A program made the position numbers and the translations under genes. Positions 23,277-31,034 of a stretch of 64,000 nucleotides of DNA are shown here, piece by piece. Under the pieces are notes generated by a model. It was given only the letters and a program-made list of their open reading frames with translations, was not told the DNA's origin and made no database searches. Each line of letters starts with the position of its first letter. Position 1 is the stretch's first letter. The DNA lies in NCBI GenBank assembly GCA_910578935.1, contig CAJTSM010000001.1, positions 182,038 to 246,037 on the forward strand. The letters run 5' to 3'. The DNA is from an uncultured Oscillibacter sp. Lineage in GTDB: Bacteria > Bacillota > Clostridia > Oscillospirales > Oscillospiraceae.

Positions 23277-23903
23277 TCAGCCCAGCACGCCGGCCACGGC
23301 CAGTGCGGCGTTGACGCCGTTGGTCACGCCCCGGGTGGAAACCGTGGCGCCGGAGATAGCGTCCACGTTGGCTCCGACTGTCAGGGTACCGTCGGCGGCG
23401 CTCTTGCCCTCGAACTGGCTCAGGACGCCTACGCCGGAGGCGGTGGGCATATTGGTCATAACCTTGGAACCAATGCCCGCAGTCTCGGAGTTCTTGACAA
23501 TGGACACGCCGGTGACAGCGCCCTCGCTGTCTACACCCACCATCATTTCAATCTTACCCTGGGAACCGCTGGCCACTACTTTGATGGCATAGCCCGCGCC
23601 GGCACCGCCTACCTGAACCTCATACACGGAGTCCAGGGTAACGCTGCCGGAGGCTGCGGTCATCTCGTCGGTAAGAGGCAGCTCATCGGAGAAAGTGGTG
23701 TTGTCGGGATCCGCCACCACGGCCTTCATGGCCGCCACGGTATTCTCCCAGTTAATGGCGTCGATTTTTTCCTCGGTGACGGCGTTGACGCCGCCCAGAC
23801 ATGCCGCGACCACCACACAGGTGACCAGCAGCGTCACAGTCAATTTAATAATGTACGCGGGATCCATTTGAACCTTTTCCTTGCTCTTGACTTCGGTGCT
23901 CAT
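23277..23903 (-). CDS. rnfG: Rnf complex subunit RnfG (covalent FMN)
   Basis: The 208-residue protein has one N-terminal membrane span (about 17-40) and an extracytoplasmic FMN-binding domain. The flavinylation motif is DAISGATVST, in which the Thr of SGAT is the expected attachment site. It passes electrons between RnfD and the other flavin/iron centres. It overlaps rnfD by 4 bp. Confidence 0.94.
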   Translation of the reverse strand: MSTEVKSKEKVQMDPAYIIKLTVTLLVTCVVVAACLGGVNAVTEEKIDAINWENTVAAMKAVVADPDNTTFSDELPLTDEMTAASGSVTLDSVYEVQVGGAGAGYAIKVVASGSQGKIEMMVGVDSEGAVTGVSIVKNSETAGIGSKVMTNMPTASGVGVLSQFEGKSAADGTLTVGANVDAISGATVSTRGVTNGVNAALAVAGVLG

Positions 23904-24940
23904 TTCGCGGCCCCCTCCTTCTTGTCGGATTTCACAACACCGAACCGCACGGGTTTGGTGTACTTATCAATGAAGGGCACAAACAGGTTCATCACCATGA
24001 TGGAATAGCACACGCCCTCGTTATAGGACCCAAAGTAACGGATCAGCACGGTGAAAAGGCCGCAGCCCACGCCGAAAATCAGCTGGCCCTTCCTGGTAAC
24101 GGGGGAGGTGGCGTAATCGGTGGCCATGAAGAACGCACCCAGCATGAGGCCGCCGCCGAAGATGCTGTAGAGCATCCAGTCCAAACTGCTCCCGGCCTTG
24201 GGGAACAGGAAGGTGAGGACGGCCACAGTGCCGATGTACGCCACAGGAGTCTGCCAATTGATGACCTTACGCCAGATCAGGTACACGCCGCCGATGATGA
24301 GCATCAGGGCGGAAACCTCGCCCAGAGAGCCGCCGATCTGCCCCATGAACATCTGTCCCACGTCATAAGTACCGGTGAGGTTTCCAAAGCTCTCCGCCAG
24401 GGCGGCGGGATCGGTGCCCTTCATATAGCTGAGGGGAGTGGCGGCGGTGACGATGTCCACGTTGGACCCGAAGAGAGCCGCCTTATTCTGCGCCGGGTCC
24501 ACCCAGGTGGTCATGGAGCCGGCATAGCTGGCCAGCAGCACGGCCCGGCCCGCCAGGGCGGGGTTCACAAAGTTCTTGCCGATGCCGCCGAAGAGCTGCT
24601 TGACGATAATGATGGCAAACGCGTCGCCAATGAGGATCATCCAGTAGGGAATCTGCACAGGGCTGACGAAAGCCAGCAGCATGCCGGTGACCACAGAGGA
24701 AAGGTCCTGAATGGACTGGGGCTTCTTCATCACCTTGCGGTACAGCCACTCGAAAAAGACGCACCCGGCCACGGACACGGCGGTCAGGGTCAGGGCCCGT
24801 AGGCCAAAGTTGAAACAGGCATACGCCAGGGCGGGCAGCATGGCGATGATGACATCCTTCATAATGCCCTGGGTGGTTTCGCTGCCGCGGATATGAGGTG
24901 AGGAGGTGGCGATCAGTTTGAGATTCTTATAGTCCGTCAT
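23900..24940 (-). CDS. rnfD: Rnf complex subunit RnfD
   Basis: The 346-residue membrane protein has about nine spans and a covalent flavin site in VTAATPLSYMKG, as expected for RnfD/NqrB. It forms a major part of the ion-translocating core. It overlaps rnfC and rnfG by 4 bp on each side, consistent with a tightly coupled operon. Confidence 0.95.
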   Translation of the reverse strand: MTDYKNLKLIATSSPHIRGSETTQGIMKDVIIAMLPALAYACFNFGLRALTLTAVSVAGCVFFEWLYRKVMKKPQSIQDLSSVVTGMLLAFVSPVQIPYWMILIGDAFAIIIVKQLFGGIGKNFVNPALAGRAVLLASYAGSMTTWVDPAQNKAALFGSNVDIVTAATPLSYMKGTDPAALAESFGNLTGTYDVGQMFMGQIGGSLGEVSALMLIIGGVYLIWRKVINWQTPVAYIGTVAVLTFLFPKAGSSLDWMLYSIFGGGLMLGAFFMATDYATSPVTRKGQLIFGVGCGLFTVLIRYFGSYNEGVCYSIMVMNLFVPFIDKYTKPVRFGVVKSDKKEGAAK

Positions 24941-26313
24941 TTGTTGACAACCTCCTTTTTCGCCTCTTCGGCGGCTTTCTTGGCCTCAGCGGCGGCTTTG
25001 GCTTTGGCCGCCGCGTCCTTAACCAGCTGCTTGCCGGTCTTGAACATATGGGTCAGATGGAGCCGGGCGGGGCAGGTGTAGGCGCAGGCGCCGCACTCCA
25101 TGCAGTCCATAATGTGGGCGTCGTTCAGTTCGTCCACCAAACCCTTGGAGGCATACTGATACAGGAACAGGGGCTCCAAATGCATGGGGCATACGCCCAC
25201 GCACTTGCCGCAGCGGATGCACTGGGGATGCTCGACCGTCTGCTCCTCCTTCTCGCAGAAGGCCAGCATGCAGCCGGTGCCCTTGGCCACGGGAATGTCG
25301 GCGGTGTACTGGGCCATGCCCATCATGGGGCCGCCGGCGATGAGTTTATAGGTGCCGTCCTTCAGCCCGCCGCAGAAGTCGAACAGAAGGGACACGGGGG
25401 TGCCGATGGGGCACTCCACGTTCTTGGGCTCCACCACGCCGGAGCCGGAGACAGTGACCACCTTTTTCACAACGGGCATACCTGTTGTGATGGCCTTGTA
25501 AATGGCGCAGGTGGTATTGATATTGAAGACCGCGCAGCCGATGTTGCTGGGGAGTCCTCCCGGGGGCACCTGCTTGCCGGTAATGGCCTGGCAGAGCTGC
25601 TTTTCACCGCCCTGGGGGTAGCGGCAGCGAAGGCCTTCCACCACCACGGGAGCATGCTTTTCGGCAATGGTCTTGTTCAGCTGGTCAATGCCGTTCTGCT
25701 TGTTGACCTCCACGCCGATGACGACTTTTTCCACACCGAACATCTTGGCCAGGTATGTAGCGCCGCCGATGATCTCCCCGGAGCGCTCCAGCATGGCCCG
25801 GTGGTCCCCGGTGATGTAAGGCTCGCACTCCGCGCCGTTGATGATCACGGTGTCCACCTTTCCAATTCCGCCGGAAATTTTTACATGAGTGGGGAACGTC
25901 GCGCCGCCCATACCGACGATGCCGGCGTTTTTCACGATTTCCACCATCTCGTCAACACTGAGGGCGTCGGGATTGGCGGGGGCCTGGACCTCTTCGCTGA
26001 TCTCATCTTGCATGTCGTTGTCAATCACAACGGACATAATGTTCCCGCCCATGGAATAGGGCCGGGGCTCCACCGCCTTGACGGTGCCGGAAACGCTGGC
26101 GTGGATCGGAGCGCCAAGACCGCGGAACTCGCCGATCTTCTGGCCCACTTTCACGTGGTCGCCGGCCTTCACCAAAGGGGTGCATGGCGCGCCGAAATGC
26201 TGGGACATGGGGATGACCACCTGTGCCGGGGCGGGCAGCTGTTCGATGGCCTTTTCATTGGTTGCGGCCTTCATATCGTGGGGATGAACGCCGCCAAAGA
26301 ACGCTTGTGCCAT
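24937..26313 (-). CDS. rnfC: Rnf complex subunit RnfC (NADH dehydrogenase subunit)
   Basis: The 458-residue soluble subunit binds FMN and NADH (GMGGATFPTHVK and GAECEPYITGDHRAML) and carries two ferredoxin clusters, CIRCGKCVGVCP and CMECGACAYTCP. It reduces NAD with electrons from the complex. A Lys/Ala-rich tail of about 30 residues follows, similar to that on RnfB. It is the first gene of the operon and is preceded by a promoter about 110 bp upstream and a GC-rich leader. Confidence 0.96.
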   Translation of the reverse strand: MAQAFFGGVHPHDMKAATNEKAIEQLPAPAQVVIPMSQHFGAPCTPLVKAGDHVKVGQKIGEFRGLGAPIHASVSGTVKAVEPRPYSMGGNIMSVVIDNDMQDEISEEVQAPANPDALSVDEMVEIVKNAGIVGMGGATFPTHVKISGGIGKVDTVIINGAECEPYITGDHRAMLERSGEIIGGATYLAKMFGVEKVVIGVEVNKQNGIDQLNKTIAEKHAPVVVEGLRCRYPQGGEKQLCQAITGKQVPPGGLPSNIGCAVFNINTTCAIYKAITTGMPVVKKVVTVSGSGVVEPKNVECPIGTPVSLLFDFCGGLKDGTYKLIAGGPMMGMAQYTADIPVAKGTGCMLAFCEKEEQTVEHPQCIRCGKCVGVCPMHLEPLFLYQYASKGLVDELNDAHIMDCMECGACAYTCPARLHLTHMFKTGKQLVKDAAAKAKAAAEAKKAAEEAKKEVVNK

Positions 26314-26417
26314 TATTTCACCTCATTTTTTACTCCTGACAGCGGCCCGGGCGCGGACGGAAAGACGGTCCCCACCAGCGGGACGACTGACGTGCCTGGA
26401 CAGACTATCACATAGTT
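26314..26417 (-). promoter_or_regulatory. Structured leader of the rnf operon
   Basis: The roughly 100-nt leader between the promoter and rnfC is GC-rich and can fold: GTCCC and GGGGAC flank GCTGGT near 26355-26375, with a CGCGCCCGGGCC palindromic stretch beyond it. I do not recognise a known riboswitch class. Regulation by the leader is therefore a hypothesis. Confidence 0.35.
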
Positions 26418-26423
26418 CTTCAT

Positions 26424-26452
26424 ATTGTACACCCTTCTTCTAAAAATGTCCA
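26424..26452 (-). promoter_or_regulatory. Promoter of the rnf operon
   Basis: On the minus strand TGGACA (26452-26447) and TACAAT (26429-26424) are spaced by 17 bp. Transcription would begin near 26417. Confidence 0.75.
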
Positions 26453-26603
26453 GTCTGTGAACGGCAATTTTTCTGGAAATTTTGCCTTTTCTTGCGAAAC
26501 CTTTGCGGCCCTGGAAACTCACCCCGGCCCTAAAAAGAGAACGCAATCTGTCCACCATCCGCAAATGCGGTGCGTAATCGTTTGCTCTAAAAAGCCACGG
26601 TCC

Positions 26604-27248
26604 TCAAGCGTCCAAAACCAGCTTTACCAGCCGCTCCGCCGGGTCCAGGACGGGCAGGGCCGTCCGCTTTTGCAGGGCCTTCTTTACATAGGGGAAGTGG
26701 GTGCATCCCAGCACCACCGCCTCCGCCCCATTCCGCTCAAAAAAATGGAGCAGCATCTCCAGACCGCAGTTTTCCACCAAAATCTCCGGAGGCAGCTCCG
26801 CCTCTACCCCCTGGACCAACGCCAAGTTCGCCGCGCCGAAAACCAGGGTTTCGGGGGAGGCCTTCACCATGGCCCGCTCCACTCCGGCGGCTCCCTGGCA
26901 ATTGGCGGCTAAGACGCCTACCCGGCGGTACCGGTAGGCAATTTCGCCGTAGACATCCATAGGTGTCCAAATGCGCAGTCCCCGTGGTTCCGCCAAAGCG
27001 CGGGCGTCTATGGCAGCGCTGAGGGAATTGCAGTAGAGGAGGACCCGGCTGATGCCCCGCGCCCTGATTTCATCCAAAATAATTCCCACCGCAGCTTCCC
27101 GGGCAGCGGTGGACCCCACCTGGAAAGCGGTCTGTTCCTCCGGTGTCCGGGAGACGGGGAAGCCGGTTCCCTCCGCGCCCTTCCGGTTCAGAAGGTCTAC
27201 TCCCATCCGGGTATCCACCGGGGTCCCAGCGATGACGGCAACATTCAT
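26604..27248 (-). CDS. Aspartate/glutamate racemase family protein
   Basis: The 214-residue protein has two catalytic-type cysteine motifs of the PLP-independent racemase family: LLYCNSLSAAID near the middle and VVLGCTHFPYVKKAL near the end. It could be a glutamate racemase making D-Glu for peptidoglycan, but the N-terminus (AGTPVDTRMGVDLL) lacks the DSGVGG motif typical of MurI, so substrate is uncertain. ATG 27248 follows GGAGGAAACGCAA. It is divergent from the SpoVB-like gene. Confidence 0.75.
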   Translation of the reverse strand: MNVAVIAGTPVDTRMGVDLLNRKGAEGTGFPVSRTPEEQTAFQVGSTAAREAAVGIILDEIRARGISRVLLYCNSLSAAIDARALAEPRGLRIWTPMDVYGEIAYRYRRVGVLAANCQGAAGVERAMVKASPETLVFGAANLALVQGVEAELPPEILVENCGLEMLLHFFERNGAEAVVLGCTHFPYVKKALQKRTALPVLDPAERLVKLVLDA

Positions 27249-27379
27249 TTGCGTTTCCTCCTTCGTGGATCTCAATATGGGGTCATTTTACCACAGTCCC
27301 GCCGGCGGTTCAACCGGCCCCTTCTTTTTTGTCCTACCCTCTCCGCCCCGTCCATATAGTGTAGGACGGGGGTGTTATT

Positions 27380-28954
27380 TTGAAAAAAGGAAGCTCCATG
27401 TTTTATGGCGCTCTGCTGCTCACCGGAGCGAACCTCGTCCTCCGGCTGGCGGGTATGAGCTTTCAAGTCTACCTCTCCGGCCGGATTGGGGCCGCTGGGG
27501 TGGGCCTTTTGCAGCTGGTCCTCTCCGTGCGGATGCTGGCTTTTACTCTGGGTTCTTCCGGGGCCCGGACCTGTGCTCTCTATCTCTCCGCGGAAGCTTT
27601 GGGACGGCGGCGGAGCGTCCGGCCTGCCCTGTCCGGCTGTATCCGGTACTGCCTCCTCTTCGGCCTGCCCACGGCAGCGGGGCTCTGGGTTCTCACGCCC
27701 CGAATTGCCGGGGGCTGGATCGGAGATCCAGCCGCAGAATCCGCCCTTCGGGCCTTTGCCCTGTTCCTTCCGGTAAGCTGTTTAAACGGCGTAATGACCG
27801 GGCTCTTCACTGCCGCCGGGCGGCTGCGGGCTCTGGTGGCGGTGGAATTCCTGGAGCAGGGCTGCGCCATCGCCGTCACGTTCGCCCTTCTGGCCCGCTG
27901 GGCGGGCGGGGAAGCGGAACGGGCCTGCCTGTCGGTGGCCCTGGGGTCCTCTGCTGCCGGGGCGCTGTCCCTGGGAACCCTGTGGCTCCTCCGGCAGGAG
28001 GGAGCTTCCCAGGGCCGGGAGGACCGGCCTCCCTGGCGGCGGGTCTTTGGCCTGTCCCTGCCGGTGGGGCTGGCGGACGACCTGCGGGCGGGGCTGAGCA
28101 CCGTGGAAAACCTCATCATCCCCCGCCGCCTGGCCCTCTACGCCGGGACCGTCAACGCTATGGCGGATTACGGAGTCCTCCACGGCATGGTCTTCCCGGT
28201 GCTGATGTTCCCCACCGCCATCCTGGCCTCCCTGGCGGACCTGCTGGTAGCGGAGTTCTCCCGCTGCGCCCGGCGCCCGGGACAAATCCGGGTCCGCTAT
28301 CTGGTCCGGCAGGGCCTCCGGGTTTCCTGGCTCTTCGGCGTCTGCGCCGCGGGAACCATCTTCGCCGCAGCCCGGCCCCTGGGAGAGCTGCTCTATCACA
28401 GCGAAGCCGCCGGGGCCTGCCTCCGGCTGTACGCCCCCCTGGTCCCCATTCTCTATCTGGACATCGTGGTAGACGCCATGTGCAAGGGCCTGGGCCAGCA
28501 AAGCGCCAACGCCCGGTATAACTTATTGACAAACCTGCTGGATGTAATTCTCCTCTGGCTCCTGCTGCCCCGGTTTGGCATGGGAGGTTATTATTGCAGC
28601 TTCGCCGTTTCCCATCTGATAAATTTTGCTCTGAGCCTCCGGCGGCTGGGGCAGTCGGCGGGCTTTCGGTTCACTCCCGGGCCGGCAGTGAAGGCGTCCC
28701 TCTGCGGGGCCGCCGCCGCCCTGCCCGTGTTCCTTCTCCGGCCCCAAGCGGGAATCCCCGGGGCGGCAGTGCCGGCAGGATGTTATCTGCTGGCGCTGTT
28801 TTCCCTCTGGCTTTTGTTCCGGGTAGTGGGGCCCAGAGACGGACGGTGGCTCCTGGGCCTCCTGTGGGGCGGGGGGCCCTGTTGGGACCCTCCCTCAGCC
28901 AGTTCTTCGGGGCGCCGGCTCTCTTCGCGGAAAGCGGCGGAGGAAGATCATTGA
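27380..28954 (+). CDS. SpoVB/MurJ-like polysaccharide flippase
   Basis: The 524-residue membrane protein has 12-14 hydrophobic spans of the MVF/MATE type. The N-terminus KKGSSMFYGALLLTGANLV resembles SpoVB (short basic start, then GALIL). TTG at 27380 behind GGGGGTG is taken as start on that basis. ATG 27398 with AAGGAAG is the alternative. Proteins of this group flip lipid-linked cell-wall precursors, SpoVB during spore cortex synthesis. The C-terminal 30 residues are polar and probably unstructured. Confidence 0.8.
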   Translation: MKKGSSMFYGALLLTGANLVLRLAGMSFQVYLSGRIGAAGVGLLQLVLSVRMLAFTLGSSGARTCALYLSAEALGRRRSVRPALSGCIRYCLLFGLPTAAGLWVLTPRIAGGWIGDPAAESALRAFALFLPVSCLNGVMTGLFTAAGRLRALVAVEFLEQGCAIAVTFALLARWAGGEAERACLSVALGSSAAGALSLGTLWLLRQEGASQGREDRPPWRRVFGLSLPVGLADDLRAGLSTVENLIIPRRLALYAGTVNAMADYGVLHGMVFPVLMFPTAILASLADLLVAEFSRCARRPGQIRVRYLVRQGLRVSWLFGVCAAGTIFAAARPLGELLYHSEAAGACLRLYAPLVPILYLDIVVDAMCKGLGQQSANARYNLLTNLLDVILLWLLLPRFGMGGYYCSFAVSHLINFALSLRRLGQSAGFRFTPGPAVKASLCGAAAALPVFLLRPQAGIPGAAVPAGCYLLALFSLWLLFRVVGPRDGRWLLGLLWGGGPCWDPPSASSSGRRLSSRKAAEEDH

Positions 28955-28979
28955 ATTTTGCCGGAACTCCTGTTATAAT
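28951..28979 (+). promoter_or_regulatory. Promoter of the two-component operon
   Basis: TTGAAT (28951-28956) and TATAAT (28974-28979) are spaced by 17 bp and overlap the end of the flippase gene. They lie about 40 bp before the kinase start. Confidence 0.8.
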
Positions 28980-29019
28980 AGGGAAAACAGCACACCCTAT
29001 TCGGAAAGGAGTTTCCGCC

Positions 29020-30099
29020 ATGACCTTCCGCAAGCCTTGGGTTTCCCCCTTATTCCCCTTTTCCTGGCGGGACCTGGCCCTCACCGCTGGCATCTTCTTC
29101 TGCTCCGTGGCACTTTGCTTTTGCCTTCAAAACGCCGGCGTGATCGAAGGCTTCGCGCCTCCGGTCTTTGTATTGGCGGTGCTGCTGATCTCCAGGCTCA
29201 CCACCGGTTACCTCTTCGGCCTGATCGCCACGGTGCTGGGCATGGTCTGCGTCAACTTTGTGTTTACCTATCCCTACTGGGCCTTTAATCTGAGTCTCTC
29301 CGGCTATCCCCTCACCTTTTTCACGCTCCTGATGGTGTCCCTCATCACCTGCACCCTTACCGCCCAGGCCAAGCGTCAGGCGAAGCTCCTGGCGGAAAAT
29401 GAACGGGAAAAAATGCGCGCCAACCTTCTCCGCTCCGTCTCCCACGATATCCGCACCCCTCTGACCTCCATCGTGGGATCCACCTCCGCCGTGCTGGAAA
29501 ACCCAGGCCTGTCGGGCCGGGAGCAGCGGGAGCTGCTGGAGAACGCCCGGGAGGAGGCTCAATGGCTCATCCGGGTGGTGGAAAACCTTCTTTCCATCAC
29601 CCGCATGGGAGACGCCCAGGCCCGCATCGCAAAAGAGCCGGAACCCGCCGAGGAGGTGCTAGGGGCCGCGGCTCAGAAGTTCCGCCGCCGTTTTCCCCAG
29701 GTAAACGTCACAGTTTCCGCCCCGGAGGAGTTGCTCATGGTTCCCATGGACCCCATTCTCATTGAACAGGTCCTGGCCAACCTCCTGGAGAACGCCGCCG
29801 TCCATGGAAAAGCCGCCAACATCGCCCTCCTTTTGGAGGAGGAGGAGAGCTGCGCCCGGATCATCGTCCGGGACGACGGCGCGGGCATTCCGAAAAAGGA
29901 CCTGGACGGCCTCTTCGACGGCCGTCTCAAACCCCACCGTCCTCCGGACGGGGACGGGAAGCGGAACATGGGCCTGGGGCTCTCCGTCTGCCGGGCCATT
30001 GTTCTGGCCCACGGGGGAACCATCGCGGCCAGGAACCTGCCGCAGGGGGCGGAGTTTTCGTTCCGCCTGCCCACTGCTGTTACGGAGGTATTGACATGA
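29020..30099 (+). CDS. KdpD-like sensor histidine kinase (short form)
   Basis: The 359-residue kinase starts at ATG 29020 behind GGAAAGGAG. Four hydrophobic spans (about 18-110, a DUF4118-like membrane module) precede a HisKA domain with the phospho-acceptor in SVSHDIRTPLTSIVGS and an ATPase domain with NLLENAAVHG, DDGAGIPKKDLDGLF and GLGLSVCRAIVLAHGG. The large N-terminal KdpD and universal-stress domains of classical KdpD (about 890 residues) are absent. It overlaps the response regulator by 4 bp. The signal may be potassium or envelope stress, which cannot be decided here. Confidence 0.85.
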   Translation: MTFRKPWVSPLFPFSWRDLALTAGIFFCSVALCFCLQNAGVIEGFAPPVFVLAVLLISRLTTGYLFGLIATVLGMVCVNFVFTYPYWAFNLSLSGYPLTFFTLLMVSLITCTLTAQAKRQAKLLAENEREKMRANLLRSVSHDIRTPLTSIVGSTSAVLENPGLSGREQRELLENAREEAQWLIRVVENLLSITRMGDAQARIAKEPEPAEEVLGAAAQKFRRRFPQVNVTVSAPEELLMVPMDPILIEQVLANLLENAAVHGKAANIALLLEEEESCARIIVRDDGAGIPKKDLDGLFDGRLKPHRPPDGDGKRNMGLGLSVCRAIVLAHGGTIAARNLPQGAEFSFRLPTAVTEVLT

Positions 30100-30803
30100 A
30101 CATCCGGGAAAAGATACTGGTCATTGAGGATGAGAAGAGCATCGCCCAATTTACCGCCGCCGTGCTGGACGGCCAGGGCTATGAAACCATCCAGGCACGC
30201 ACCGGCCGGGAGGGCCTCTCCATGATCTCCTCCCATTGCCCAGACCTGGTGATTCTGGATCTGGGCCTCCCGGACATGGACGGGCTGGACATTCTCCGGC
30301 AGCTGCGGAGCTGGTCCAGCCTGCCGGTTGTGGTGGTTTCCGCCCGGTCCCACGAGCGGGACAAAGTGACCGCTCTGGACTTGGGCGCCGACGACTACCT
30401 CACCAAGCCCTTCGGCACCGGGGAACTGCTGGCCCGGGTTCGCACTGCCATCCGCCACACCCGCACCGCCAGCGGAAACGATGAAATCGCTCAAAAAGGC
30501 ACCTACTCCGTGGGCGAACTGGTCATCGACTACAACAAGCACCAGGTCCTGGTACGGGGAGAGAACGTGAAGCTCACCCTCAGCGAATTCCGCATTGTGG
30601 CTCTTCTTGGCAAACACGCCGGGAAAGTTCTGACCTATGACGCCATCATCAAGGAGCTCTGGGGCCCCCGAGCGGGGAGCGGAAACCAAATTCTCCGGGT
30701 CAACATGGCCAATATCCGCCGCAAGATCGAGCGCAACCCCGCCGAGCCGGAATACCTCTTCACCGAGGTGGGGGTGGGCTACCGTTTGGCCGAGGGAGAA
30801 TGA
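30096..30803 (+). CDS. KdpE-like response regulator (OmpR family)
   Basis: The 235-residue regulator has a receiver domain (ILVIEDEKSIAQF, phospho-Asp in LVILDLGLPDMDG, Lys in DDYLTKPFG) and an OmpR-type winged helix (about 135-232, with LTLSEFRIVALLGKHAG and ANIRRKIERNP). It pairs with the KdpD-like kinase. No kdpABC or other potassium transporter gene is nearby, so the target genes are elsewhere. Confidence 0.9.
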   Translation: MNIREKILVIEDEKSIAQFTAAVLDGQGYETIQARTGREGLSMISSHCPDLVILDLGLPDMDGLDILRQLRSWSSLPVVVVSARSHERDKVTALDLGADDYLTKPFGTGELLARVRTAIRHTRTASGNDEIAQKGTYSVGELVIDYNKHQVLVRGENVKLTLSEFRIVALLGKHAGKVLTYDAIIKELWGPRAGSGNQILRVNMANIRRKIERNPAEPEYLFTEVGVGYRLAEGE

Positions 30804-31034
30804 GCGGTTTTCCAGGTGTAGAATTTTTCGCTGAATTTTTTACATCCCCTTCCAAATTCTCCCTAATCCTTGCCGGGTCTGGCGTTGGGGGGTTCTTCCG
30901 GCCGCAGGTCCCAAGATTTTTTTGGGTTTGTCGCAAAAAACACTTGCGTCCCCCATATCTTGTATGTTATGCTGGGCCTGCTGCCAAAGTATTGTGGTCA
31001 AAACCGGCATAGATTCGACATAGGGGGATACTGC
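30804..31034 (+). promoter_or_regulatory. nrdD upstream region with promoter
   Basis: TTGCGT (30944-30949) and TATGCT (30968-30973) are spaced by 18 bp and form the likely promoter, leaving a leader of about 55 nt. A weak CCCAAGA/TTTTTTTGGG stem at about 30910-30926 may end the two-component operon. I found no clear tandem NrdR box. Confidence 0.6.

Noticed and set aside
25048..26415. A 455-codon plus-strand frame opposite rnfC
   Set aside because: Same reason: rnfC is certain and this frame shows only His/Gly-rich antisense composition.
26313..26423. A 36-codon leader peptide overlapping the rnfC start (TAATG)
   Set aside because: Its ATG directly follows the -10 element of the rnf promoter, so the transcript would start inside or after the start codon. 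An untranslated leader is more likely.
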